DNA of 37,650 nt from Geosiphon pyriformis (lineage: Eukaryota; Glomeromycota; Glomeromycetes; Archaeosporales; Geosiphonaceae): assembly GCA_016748015.1 (NCBI GenBank), contig JAAOMT010000187.1, positions 1 through 37,650 on the forward strand. Direction: 5' to 3'. The stretch's first letter is position 1; each line of letters begins with the position of its first letter. Of this stretch, positions 20,884 to 31,983 are shown piece by piece. The position numbers and the translations under genes are program-made. The notes beneath the pieces were generated by a model. That model saw only the letters and a list, made by a program, of their open reading frames with translations, was not told where the DNA came from and did not search any database.

Positions 20884-21955
20884 ATTCTGGTGTTTCAGGA
20901 AACGAGCATGCTGACGTGATCACTAGTGCCGCTTCTCTCTCCAATTGGTATTTTCCCCTTTGTTTGAGTAAGCATTTCTTGTTAGCTGATAGTAGTATTG
21001 TTTCTGAAAATTCAAGACATTTTGTTCGTGATATTTATCATTCTATTTGTCGTGCACAATGGGAGGTTGGTTCTGGTTCTGGAGTTTTGGTGGGCAGCTT
21101 GTCTTCTGAGGTTGATTGGTCCCACTCATCATTGGTATGACATCCTGATTTGCACATGGCTGCAGGTTTCACCAGCAGGTCTTCGTCCAATGTGCGTACT
21201 TATTTTATGAAGTCTTTACACCATCGGCTGCCAGTTGCTGTTCAAAAGCACCTCTATAATAGACATTATCCTAGTGTATTGTGCTTGTATTGTGGTGAGG
21301 TGGAGGTGTCAGATCATGTGTTCTCTTGCAAGATTGATGAGTCTGTTCAAAGTCAGTTGTTGGATTCTTATGTAGAGTCCTGGAAGATGCTTTCTGGTTC
21401 CTCTTATTCTTCCTCGGGTATATTGCAGCTGTTATTATCCAGTGTTTCTGATTCCTCTGTGTCTATGGCTCTTTTTAAGGGCTTTGTTTTCAATGGGTGG
21501 TTTTGCGAGGCTGTTTCCATCTTTCACAACTCCAAGATTGCTGTTTTGGAGATTGTCAAGTTTGTGTGCTCTTTTGGTCTTGCTTTCAGGGAGGATGTCT
21601 GGTCAGTTTGTGCTAAACATTGTGCATATATGGAGAAAAATGGACTGATCCTGCTAGATGGTTCAGCCATTGTCTCGGTTCATGGTTTGGCTTCGAGGTT
21701 CTCTGCAGAGATGGTTAAGTTATTTGGCATTACTAATGTTTTAGGTATTCATTTTGGTTTTTGCAAGTTTTGCTTGTTCTTTTCAGGTATAGATGAATCA
21801 GTATCAGTTCATATAACTGCATAGTGTTGTTCTAATCAGCCCGAATGGCTGGTCACATGTAGAAAGTGCATGATTCATGCCTAGTTTAGATCAATTCCTT
21901 GATGTATAGTACTAGGTAGTGTTTGGACCTCACTCGTTAAGCAATAAAAAAAAAA
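20884..21955 (+). mobile_element. 5'-truncated LINE (non-LTR retrotransposon) with poly-A and target duplication
   Basis: The segment is markedly less AT-rich than its surroundings. It ends in AATAAA-like sequence plus an A run (21945-21959). AAAACTGTTATT occurs on both sides (20872-20883 and 21956-21967), a 12-base target duplication that proves insertion by target-primed reverse transcription. Only the last part of ORF2 remains; 5' truncation is normal for LINEs. Confidence 0.9.
20892..21824 (+). pseudogene. C-terminal end of LINE ORF2: RNase H tail and CCHC motif
   Basis: The frame opens with SGNEHAD (from about 20895), the last catalytic motif of a RNase H domain as found in some LINE ORF2 proteins. 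It continues through a region with a CLYCGEVEVSDHVFSC zinc motif near 21283-21330. TGA 21138-21140 interrupts it before HPDLHM; the preceding context suggests a former Trp. Otherwise it is open to TAG at 21822-21824, 311 codons in all. The 3' UTR continues to the poly-A tail. The upstream endonuclease and RT are missing. Confidence 0.85.
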
Positions 21956-21967
21956 AAAACTGTTATT

Positions 21968-22813
21968 TTTTTGGTTTTTTATTTTGTAATAATTTTTAAT
22001 GTTATTATTAAAATAAAAATAGTAATTTTGAAATTTTAATTGCTTAAATTGTTTTAATTAATTGAATTTGTTATTTAGTTTATTAATACTTTAGTAAATT
22101 TTTATTAATAATAAAAAATAAATCTAATTTAATAATTAATACTTAATTTTTTTAAAAAACAAATTAACAGTATTATTAAATTAGTTATTAATATATATAA
22201 AGATTTTATTAGTTTTAAAAAAAATTTAAAAAAACAAAAATTATAAATAATAGAACAAATTTTTTAAAAATTTTAAAAAATCTATTAAAAATAATAAAAA
22301 TGATTTATTTGCAATTAAATAAATTTATTATTATTTAAATTGTTGTATTAATAAAATAAAACTACAGAATTTGTTGTTTATTTAATTAAAGTAATTCTGA
22401 TTGATTTAAATAACTAATTACATACTGTTTATATATTTTAATATATAATAATTGAATTGTATAATATATTCTATAAAATTATATTTGTAAAGCATTAAAC
22501 ATAACCCAAAAAGTTGTTTATAAAATAATAGTTAATTAAAAAATAATAAAATTTTATCAGAAAAATGATTTAAACTCAATAATTAATAAAAAAACATGTA
22601 TTTGCTAATATTTTTAAATGCCAAAAATATGTTTTCATAATAAAATTAAAATTTAACAGGTTGAATTTCTTAAGAAATAATAAAAACTGACAGCAAAATT
22701 TTTGAAATTAGTATTTCTGAAAAGATTGATTAATAATCATTATAGCGCTTTGAGATAATAAATATTTGACTAAAATCCAAATATGAGTATACAACATGAT
22801 ATGCAAATAGTTT
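21968..22813. other. AT-rich spacer, 3' flank of acyl-CoA synthetase gene
   Basis: Long A and T runs, no gene recognised. The end nearest 22813 probably includes the 3' UTR of the minus-strand gene. Confidence 0.6.
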
Positions 22814-25800
22814 TCACAGTTTAGCCTTTTCTTTTTCGTGAAGTCTTATATCGTTTTCAGCATAAATCTGATCAATCTTCTCACGGAAGTGGTTTAAAGC
22901 TTGTCGACGTTTTAATTTTAGACTAAAAAATATTCAAATATTATAAATGTGCTTGAATAAAACTAACTAGCAAAACATCACTTACGTTGGGGTTAGAAGG
23001 TCATTTTCAATAGAAAATGGAATATGTGTCAAATGGATCCCTTTAGCTAGTTCGAATCTATACATTGGAAAATACGATAGTGGGTTATGCTCAGTAGAAC
23101 TTACTTGAGAATTAAATGTTGAAAAACACTGACCCTCTGAGTTGACCACGTTTTCCAACCCGATCCAATTCTGCCAAAAACGCCTTTTGTACATTGGGAT
23201 CATTGACAAGTTGTTTTAATACTTCTTCATCACCTGAAGATATATTTTTGCCAGTTATATGACTAGCCCAAGGAACAAAATTTTCCGGATCCGGTACAAC
23301 AATTGCAACAAGATAATCTTTTAGCGAATCACCATGAACATATATTTGTAAAACATATGGGGAGTTTAGGTAAACGTTTTCAATCTGAATTTAAGTAATA
23401 TTGATAGGTATTCATATATCAACAGCAATTTAGAATAAGAATTCAATTTCATGCTTTTAATATAAAATTTACCTTTTCAGGGGCTATATACTCTCCTTGT
23501 GAAAGTTTGAATATGTTTTTCTTTCGATCCACAATCGTGATTGCACCTAATTTGATATTCGTATGTTATTATAGCATATTAATTATGGAGAATTGTATAA
23601 TTCTTGTTACTTGCCTCTGTCATCAAGGTAGGCAATGTCACCGGTGTGAACCCAACCATCTTCATCAATGGTCTCAATGGTTTTATCCTGGTCTTTGTAG
23701 TATCCAATAAAAGCGTTTGTACCACGAAAACAAAGCTCACCACGAGGAAAAGGGACATCAGTAGAGAGATAATTCATCTCAGGAACATCAACAAGTTTTA
23801 TTTCGTTACTAATAAGCAGAAATGACAATTGAATACAATTATCAATTCCATTCATTCACAATTGACACAAAAGTCGAGCAATAAATTACGACTTATCAAC
23901 TTACCAGGGCGAAGGACCGCCAATATGTCCAGCCTTATACTCACCTTTAAGTGAGACACTAGTAGAAGCCACACCTTCAGTTTGACCGTATCCTTAAGAA
24001 TTCGTTTAAACATGAAATAAATCAGTATAAAATGACCCCAAAAATTATTGTAAATTAATATTATCAAAAAAAAAGATATTACCTTCAGCAATTTCGCAGA
24101 CAAAAGCAATTCTTAGAAATTGCAAAACTTCAGGAGCGATTGGTGCTGACCCCGTTACAGTAAGTCTCACTCGACCACCCAAGACCTGTTTGACTTTGTT
24201 AAAAATTAACCCATCCCAAACTGTGTGGGAAAACCCTTGACCATCTTCAAGATTTTGAAGCTTAGAAGTCACAGCTCTCCTTGCCAATGCACCCTTGAAA
24301 CCAGATGCTTCCACTGTACTTTGCTGAATCTTGGCATATATACGTGTCAGTAACCTTGGAACAGATGGAAATATAGTCGGTTTCAGCATCCCAATATCTT
24401 CAATCAACGTGAGAATATCACCGCGGAAATAACCAATACTAGCACCTCGGGCAATTGCACATAATTCCATTAATCGACCAAAAATATGAGCAAGCTAAAA
24501 AATATTTTATAATAAAAGAAAACATCTTAAATATCTCTGATACGCTTCGAGATCCTATGTCTAAATGAAAGGTGAGGGCAAATGACCAAAAGGAATCTAA
24601 AAAATTTTGACTAGAACCTACCGGTAAATATGATATCAAAACCTTCAACGAAAAATTAAATTTTGAAATCGAATTATTAATCCAATTAATAATATCTAGG
24701 TAAATGAATTATAAGTTGACCTCACATCATTATAATCACAATCCCAATTGAGGAGACTAGCACCCACACTACCAATGAAATTGGAGTGGGTCAGAAGGAC
24801 TCCCTTCGGAATATCAGTTGTCCCTGACGTATAACAAATGGTGGCGATGTCTTCTGGCTTTGGGGGATTGTGCCGAACGGGGTGTTCTTTGCCAATTATC
24901 TCAACCTCTGTAAAATCGACAAGCAAGATGTTGTTATCTGCCGCCCAGGACTTCAATAGTTTTCCCTTGTTTATAGATCCGATTGGTAAAGGTTCATTTT
25001 CTTCTAGCTCGTCCATTGAAATAATCACTTTTAATCCAGGAATTTTTGGTGCTAATTGAATCAAACCAGCAATCCGATTGCCTGCCACAACTATTATGGA
25101 AATCTCGGCATGTGTAATTATGTATCGAACTGTGTCTGTAGACATATAAAAAAGGGTAATTTATAAGATCAACGGCATGAATGCTCTCAAGCTTTTCTTT
25201 ATCGATTGAACAAAGCAATATTAATATGAATATTACCTGGTCCCAAGGTGTCATAGAGGGCTACAGTTTTAAGATTATAGCAAGCCATTGCCTAGGATGT
25301 ATTAGGAATGATTAGGGATCACAATAAATGAGCCATATTTCTCAATTGGAAAAAATTGTTGTTACTTGATCCGTTATGAACCATTCTGTTAATTTTATTT
25401 AATTATTTTATCAGCAAAATCTCGTCATTTTTTGGAGAAATCATTTAATTTGAGCATTGATTCTTACCAGGCCTGTTGTTAGAGTAAATTCCAACAGGCC
25501 ATTGTTGTGTCTCCGGATTTTTTACGACCTGGGTTCCAGGTAATATGGATCAAAAAAAGGGAGAAATTAATACTACAGTTGAGTCAAAATTTTAGTTTGT
25601 AATTGTTCGTATAATCAAACCTACGGTTTCACTCAAATATATCAATCCTGATCCAAATAAAGTGGCTCGATCGGCCACTTCTTGATAGGTTTGCCACACA
25701 TAATTTTCATATTTTTGTGCATTTTTGTTGTAAGGACGATGTCCAATACAATGTCTATTCCTGGATATCTTGATGGCTTGAAAAAATCAAGGGAGCGGTT

Positions 25801-26165
25801 TAAGCACTATCATACAAGACAAAGAAGCCATATAAGAAGTGTGAACACAATCGGCAAGTGGCTTTGCTTTATTACCATTTTGAAAATTATCATATAGTGT
25901 TGTAACATTGGGGCTTAAATACAAATTAAATAAAATTGTTAAAAAGTTTTGCTTAGTAAATGTTTTGAAAAAGTTCAAACCACCTAAATGAAACAGTTAG
26001 GGTTTCAGGGTAGAAAGCGTTGCGATATATGCCTAAGAAAAGATGTTCGATCAACATATTTGTATAATTGTACAAGCCTAAGGCACTCAATCTAAGGGTA
26101 CCTGTCTGTCCTGGTTTTCGGCTATTAGGCAACTCTATACTGTATTTCGCTGGAATTGAAGACAT
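22814..26165 (-). CDS. Long-chain acyl-CoA synthetase, likely peroxisomal
   Basis: It joins long-chain fatty acids to CoA with ATP. I rebuilt 16 exons (26102-26165, 25984-26032, 25876-25913, 25625-25776, 25468-25528, 25366-25385, 25237-25291, 24726-25135, 24622-24642, 24083-24494, 23905-23992, 23615-23808, 23473-23546, 23134-23384, 22986-23057, 22814-22922). They sum to 2070 nt, 689 aa. All introns are GT-AG except 23547-23614, which is GC-AG. Motifs in order: [11 protein letters not shown], the AMP-binding loop [37 protein letters not shown] and [20 protein letters not shown]. The loop has Asp where Gly is usual. Exons 25366-25385 and 24622-24642 are only 20 and 21 bp. The start is the only in-frame ATG near the conserved N-terminus. 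The C-terminus ends EKAKL; AKL fits a peroxisomal PTS1 signal, as in Faa2 or plant LACS7. Exact substrate chain length is not read from sequence. Confidence 0.95.
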
Positions 26166-27077
26166 TGAGAAATAACTATAGTTAAAAAAAAGAGTTCGGA
26201 AAACACGAAGTAATGCGCCTTTCAAAATATGGGGCTCAACATGTGATAAAATAAAATTAAATGATAATCATTTTATTTTCGTCATTTAATAATAATAATA
26301 GTGAACTTGATAATTATGTCATTAATTGCAACATTTTTTATTATTATCAATTACGAACTCGAGAATGAACGAATATTAATCCACGGCACTTTACATTTTC
26401 TGTAATAATCCAATGACCCATATCCTCGAATTAACAAACCCAAGAGGCCTATATACGACAATTTTTTAAAAACGAAAGCTCGTTCCCTTTAAATTTTAAC
26501 ATGGTTGTTAAGCGAATTGTAGTACCGGTAATGGAGGAGAGAAAAGCTTATTCAAATTTGATTGCTAGTTGCGAAATGTTTGTCTCCTGACATAAGAAAT
26601 TACCCAACTTGCACAACTTTCAAGGTGTCATGAATACCCAATTAACGTACTTCCTTTGTACACTATCATCAAAGGATTAAAACGCAAGGCTTTAAAAAAG
26701 TCGTTACCACTCTTGATTTCTTTGACTAAAAGTTGAAAAATGAGATTTGTAGTTGATCTGATGGTGGCTTCATCCATATCTTCCTAGTGTATCATATGAG
26801 CTGTAATAGGTTCTACTCTGTAATTCGCAAGGAAATCATTGACCTCAACCATTATTATAGTAATCTTTCAAGAAAGCCTTCGATTCCTTAAAAAGGCTGA
26901 GATATTAATAGAAAATGTAATTCTCTATACCCAGTTAACATACCTTAACCGGCGGAAGCATCAACATTCATGGGCGAAATACTCTCGAAAATTGTCCGGA
27001 ATGAACTGTCATCATATCTTGATTCTACATAAAAAAGCAACCACCCAAAACAAACCAAGATTCTTCCAGGAAGATTC
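26166..27077. other. Intergenic region between acyl-CoA synthetase and snRNP gene
   Basis: It contains the promoter of the minus-strand acyl-CoA synthetase and the 3' flank of the minus-strand snRNP gene. I see no further gene; the plus-strand frame at 26839-27111 has no recognisable domain and overlaps the snRNP gene. Confidence 0.6.
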
Positions 27078-28257
27078 TTATTTCCTAGCAAAAGTGATCT
27101 TGATTTTATGATCCGTGTAATTGGATAATGCGTCCTTGGCGATCATAGCTTGAGTTTCTGTATCATATTCAACAAATGCGATTTCTTTTTTTACTGGAAC
27201 AGTTCGAACTTCCTTGAACCCAGGGTATCTGAACGAATGAAAATACGAGCATAAACCTGGTTTTACAGAAAAAATCATTATGGATTCCTTAGAAAAGTGA
27301 AGAAATCTTACTGTTGGAACAAGGCAGTAAGCATTGCCTCGGTAGTGTCTTCTGGAAGATTCTGTAAAAATAAAATCTTATTTGGGGGAAGGAATTCATC
27401 GGCAACATTACCACCTGTTGCCATTTGATTTCCAAAATACATTGGTGCTAAATCGATAAATGACTGTTAGGAATGCAATTCAAACACAATGACTGAATCG
27501 GAACCCTACCTCCGCCCGAAATGTTGGATGAGCCTGATGGAAATCCTGAACCACTATTCGATTTAAACCTTTTTTGGGGTGGTTCTTTGGCACGTTTTTC
27601 TGAAAAAACGTGGATAAATCCCATTTATTCTAAATAACACGTATTATCCTTTATCAAAAAAAAACATTACCTTTGGCTTCTAATCTTTGCAGTTTGTGGT
27701 CTTCGAAGCTCCCATCAAGTTTGGCTATAGCATCTGATTTTGCTCGTGCATATTGAATCACCTATTGAAAGTGGGGGCCTTTAGTTAAATTTTCAATTGG
27801 AGCTAAAAGACAATCTCATTATTTCAAGGAATGCACCATAGGCTTATCTTTGAGCGTAAATCCATTTACTTCTTTGATTGCTTTAGCCGCATCTTCTTCG
27901 TCTTTGAAGACGATGAAGGCTTGTCCACGCATTCTGATATTTTGATGTGCGATTATGTCCAATATTTCTCCATATCGCTCAAAAATAGTCTGTAACGTTT
28001 TCTTGAGAACTAAATTTGTTTGAAGCATATCTTAGCGATGCCCACCCTTCAAAGTTATACGTCTTTTGCTTACCTGGAATCTTTATCTTCTCGTTTAAAT
28101 TATTAATGTAGATGGTATTATTTGGTGTTGTATTAGGTGGTTGTTTAGGTGTTGGCGGTTTTACGGTAGTTGACGATGAAATGCCTGTTATACTGGAAGA
28201 AGTTAAAAAATTTGACTGTGCTCCAAAGCCCGACTTTGTAGAGGAAGGGGTACTCAT
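27078..28257 (-). CDS. U1A/U2B''-type spliceosomal RNA-binding protein
   Basis: This protein class binds U1 or U2 snRNA stem-loops in the spliceosome. Six exons (28074-28257, 27837-28009, 27671-27761, 27510-27599, 27312-27447, 27078-27228) give 825 nt, 274 aa, close to human U1A (282). RRM1 has RNP2 IYINNLNEKIK and RNP1 RGQAFIVF, followed by KPMVIQYARAKSD. A charged linker (EKRAKEPPQKRFKS) and a Gly/Ser stretch lead to RRM2 (KILFLQNLPEDTT ... EIAFVEYD), ending KIKITFARK. The N-terminal 50 residues before RRM1 are low complexity, rich in Ser, Thr and Pro. The start chosen is the first ATG in frame. The frame stays open to about 28335 without an ATG, and an AG with upstream polypyrimidine there leaves an extra 5' exon possible. 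Sequence does not tell U1A from U2B''. Confidence 0.93.
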
Positions 28258-28517
28258 TTCGTTGGAATTGAATGAAGCGCTCAACTGGTTTACGTATTTT
28301 TCATAAAAATTTAAAATGATGTCAGTATCACACACAGCTGGGATTGATTCTTACAAATTTTAGGTTTAATATCGTATAAATTTTAAAGTCAAAAAAGTTC
28401 TACCTTTTCTCGAGCTTTTGAAAATCACAAATTTATAGAAGCCTAGCTGCTTAGTTTGAATAAATTGTTTGGTTACCTTCAAACTATAAATAGTTCGCAG
28501 CTCATCGTACACTCAAA
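28258..28517. promoter_or_regulatory. Shared promoter of two divergent splicing genes
   Basis: Only 260 bp separate the start codons of the minus-strand snRNP gene and the plus-strand cwf21 gene. TATAAATA lies at 28485-28492, about 26 bp before the plus-strand ATG, so it is probably part of the core promoter for the cwf21 gene. Confidence 0.6.
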
Positions 28518-29848
28518 ATGTACGGTAACGTAGGTCTCTCAACACCTCGCGGCTCAGGAACAAATGGCTATGTTGTACGCAATCTTTCCTTCATTCGACC
28601 TCGAAAGGATGTTGTGGCATTTGAGTCTTATGATGAAATTGCTGCAAAAAGCTCAGCACTCGCTAATCGCACCCCAAATAAAGAAATCCTTGAGCATGAT
28701 AAGAAACGGCAGATCGAGCTTGAGTGTATGCTTCTTAGAAAAAAGCTTGAGGATGATGGGTAAGATTTCGAGGACTATCATTGATTAAAAAATTCGCTTT
28801 GTTCGTCTTGTTTATTAAAACCTTTAGCCTGTAATAAAGTCAACAAGTCTAATGAAGGTTATTTTTCTAGAGCTCCTGAGGAAGAAGTCGAGGGAAAAAT
28901 CGATGCACGGAGGCAAGAATTGCTTTCCAAACTGGATGAAATGAAATCCGCAAAGTATTATAAATTTTGGTTTTGTTCAATTATTTTATGCTAGAGTCTC
29001 CAATAAAATATATCTGTGATTACAGTATACAAGATCATCAAACCCATCAACTCTCAGAAGCTAAAGCAGTAGAAAATGTGAAAATGATGAGGGCGTTGGG
29101 AATTGATTCCTCCACTTATCTGGAAGGGGCTGCATTTGACAAAGAACTTCAAGAACAAAAAAGAATAGAACGTAAATCAAAACGTGATTTGGAGTTTGAG
29201 AAAAAAAAACAAAATTTTGAGGAACGCGAGCATGCTAGAAACCAAGCCGCTGAAGAAAGAACAAAGTCAGCTAAGGAAATGCGTGAAAGAAATCTGAAAA
29301 AAAGTCGAGATATCCTTGATAGGCCAAGGATCCGAAAAGAAGAACCCAAGAGAACATATCAACGTAGTAGAAATGAAGAAAGAAAGGGGCGTAGGGGACA
29401 CTCAAAGAATCAAAGTGTTAGTGAGACTGAAAGCTCTGATGAAACAGATTCTGAGATTGAAGTCAGTAGTCAAACTAGCAAAAGACGTCATCATTCTTCT
29501 AAAAATCATCGTCGTTCGATTAGACATAAAGAAGATTCTGATGAAGAGCCTGCAAGAAGGCCCTTTACCAAAAGGAGGCATGATTATGACAACGATAAAC
29601 ATGATTCTTCCTCGTCTGAAAGTCCAGTTGAGAGGCAGGAACGAAGGAAAACACGTTCCCCTAGACGTCAATCCCGTGAAAATCACCTAAAATACCGAGG
29701 ACACAGACGAGAGGGTAGCATTCCTACCCCAAGTACTAGAAGATACCGAGATGGAAGTGCTTCGCCAGAACCTGAAAGACGCAATCATTATCGAAGTATT
29801 TCTAGATCACCAGGAAGGCATCAAAGACATTTCGACTCCAGTAGATAG
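28518..29848 (+). CDS. CWC21/SRRM2-type cwf21-domain splicing factor
   Basis: Cwc21 and SRRM2 bind the spliceosome near Prp8. Three exons (28518-28759, 28871-28954, 29026-29848) total 1149 nt, 382 aa. The first residues, MYGNVGLSTPRGSGTNGYV, are the near-invariant N-terminus of the family. It is followed by RNLSFIRPR and a helical cwf21 domain (EILEHDKKRQIELECMLLRK). From about 29100 the protein becomes a long charged coiled coil (Glu/Lys/Arg) and then an RS-like tail with SR, SP and RRH clusters to the stop at 29846-29848. It is longer than yeast Cwc21 (135 aa) and much shorter than human SRRM2, as in several filamentous fungi. Head-to-head with the snRNP gene. Confidence 0.95.
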
Positions 29849-30684
29849 AATTTTATTAAAAAATTTCATTTTCAATCTTGGTAATCACGTTCTTAGACTC
29901 TAATTTCTTAGTTAAAAAGTAAATAGTAACTGAATTATGGTACTAGAGGCAAAATGAAAAAAACAATAAGAACTTCTTTGCGGTAGCTGTATTTTATCCT
30001 TTTCTATTAAATTTAAAGGGGTATATATGACATACCCTATTAATAAGTGTGCTCAAAACCTTCAAAATATAGGATTGGGTTTACTTGTCAATCCTGCATG
30101 GAGGTGGGTTAATTTTATTTTATTCAGACAGCAACTTCGTAAGAGAAAAGAAGAAAGAAAAGCCTTTTTAAAGTAACACAATAAGAATTGACCCACCGGG
30201 TAACTTTTAGAAAGAAAAAGAGAATTAACCATCCGCATGCATACATGAAATGTGGTATCGCATGCGAGCTTGCTATAAATAGATTTATTGCTCGTAATGT
30301 CAAAAGTCTAATTCAGGGAAAATTTGAACTTAATTTATTAATATGCCTGTAAAACCCAAGATATTATTCTTACCTACCAATTTTATTCATAGCATTAAGT
30401 CTTGTGCATGTGAAAAGTGTTGTAATTATCGAGCGAAAAAAAAACGTAGCTAGATATACTAATCTATAATTGAAGGTTAATTTAAAGACAAATTTTTATG
30501 GCTTCAAAATAAATATATATTCAAAAAATAAAAACATATTACTTATTTGTATATTAGACAAATTTTTTATTATAAATATTTGCTCCTGAGTTTGACTTAA
30601 TCAAAAAACTTTAATTATGTAGTTTTAATAAAATTTATAGCATGCTCAATATAATTTTGTTGGTTTTTAACAACGATTTAAAGG
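29849..30684. other. Intergenic region, possibly one tiny ORF
   Basis: It holds the 3' flank of the cwf21 gene. TATAAATAG at about 30276-30284 follows an inverted repeat TCGCATGCGA. A 36-codon frame begins with ATG near 30343 (MPVKPKILFLPTNF..., with CACEKCC). I have no evidence that it is translated. No other gene is recognised. Confidence 0.4.
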
Positions 30685-31170
30685 ATGCGTACTGCGGTTG
30701 TCGTCTCACCTTCTGGTCAAGTTCCTTCTAGCCCTGAATGGACTCTTTTATTTTGCCCATATTTCCTTTGTTTGAAACAGGGCAAAGACAATAATCGGCC
30801 TCATAATATTTCGAGTACTTTTTTGAAATTTTATAAATGGTAGTTTATTTTTCGTCTATTATGTCCTATTCGTTCCTTTAAACGAAAATTTAGGTTGAAT
30901 TACTCTTATTGGCAATATCGGACATTTCATCATACTTGGGGTACCTGTAACTCTTTTACTAGAGTTTACCCTTGTGCGGTTATTAACCGCATCCAAGAAA
31001 GACCATTGTCACCTCGTCGAGTTGGAGTTGGTAATATCAATTTTATGGATTCAAGTCTCTTATTTTGTGAAGGTTTTTTCCTTCCCATTTTCAATGCTAA
31101 ATCATCATTGAACATTCTCGAAGGGTATAGAAATCGAATTGTACTCGGTTGGGTGAAAGGTCTTGCGTAG
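30685..31170 (+). pseudogene. Unknown ORF with one in-frame stop
   Basis: From ATG 30685 (MRTAVVVSPSG) one frame runs 161 codons to TAG 31168-31170, broken once by TAG at 30841-30843 after FYKW, with the same frame continuing. Codon use is less AT-biased than the flanks, and the sequence is rich in Phe, Arg and Trp (LNYSYWQYRTFHHTWGTCNS near 30892). I do not recognise the family. It might be a fragment of a dispersed repeat gene or of a transposon. The single stop could be a TGG to TAG change, the same type seen in the transposons here. Confidence 0.5.
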
Positions 31171-31983
31171 GCTACTCCTTCACGCAATATTTTACAATTG
31201 GGATTTATAGGTTCATTTCCCTCTTTGATTTCGGGGATTTGTTTTTATCTCTTCCAATTACTTTAGTTAGACTATAAGGGGATGAAATCTCTTTAGATTT
31301 TCCATCTACTTCCCCGATTCCTCCAGATAAGAAACCGTATTACTTGGTCATGATTGGAAATTGATAACTTAATCCTCTCAAAATTAAAATTTCGAAAGAT
31401 TTTCAGAAAATTAAATCTCATAAAACGCGTCGTCAATGGTTAAGATAGCCCTTAAATTGATCGTGTAATTTTTAATAAATTTATCCAATTGATAAAACGT
31501 AGTACCCAACTGATTACATCGGTGATCAAAGTAAAATGTTCAACCTCGACATGATTGGTCACCAAGACGGCATGATGAGCGAGATCTGAGGGTTGACGAT
31601 GCCAGCAGTTCTCAAAGACTTACCCTATCGATGTGAATAATGGGTGATATTCACTCGAGAGGTAATCTGACGATTCCACCGTCAGTACAGAATTTCCACA
31701 AACGTTGATGATGATTAGAGTCTATACCAAAATCGATAGTTTGTACAATAAAATGTTTCATCACATTATTGTTTAGCCTTGTCAGGTATAAGGTTTGAGA
31801 TTTTTATTAGAAATAAAAATTTGATTCTTCTGAAAACAGTTAGCAGAGGAATGTTGGGGGGTTGAAATATGAAAATTAGAATTATATAATACTATGTAGG
31901 ATTTTTCAGTACGATATACAAAATTATTATGATGCAACTCAAATAAGAAATGGAAACAAATATCTGAGATTTAGATATTTGTC
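31171..31983. other. Intergenic region before the RNR1 3' end
   Basis: No gene is recognised. The part near 31500-31700 is less AT-rich, but both strands are closed by frequent stops. One ACGCGT lies at 31425-31430. Confidence 0.5.

Noticed and set aside
97-21140. A changed genetic code with TGA read as Trp
   Set aside because: Two host genes in the window end at TGA, and many transposon TGA codons replace Arg CGA rather than Trp, so mutation explains them better.
26839-27111. Plus-strand 90-codon frame before the snRNP gene
   Set aside because: It overlaps the 3' end of the snRNP gene and shows no domain.
30343-30453. Small Cys-rich peptide gene with TATA box
   Set aside because: Only 36 codons, with no signal peptide or homologue recognised; kept as a note in the intergenic entry.
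31580-31740. Possible C/D snoRNA (TGATGAT near 31709 and CTGA boxes)
   Set aside because: No convincing paired C, D and terminal stem could be found by eye.
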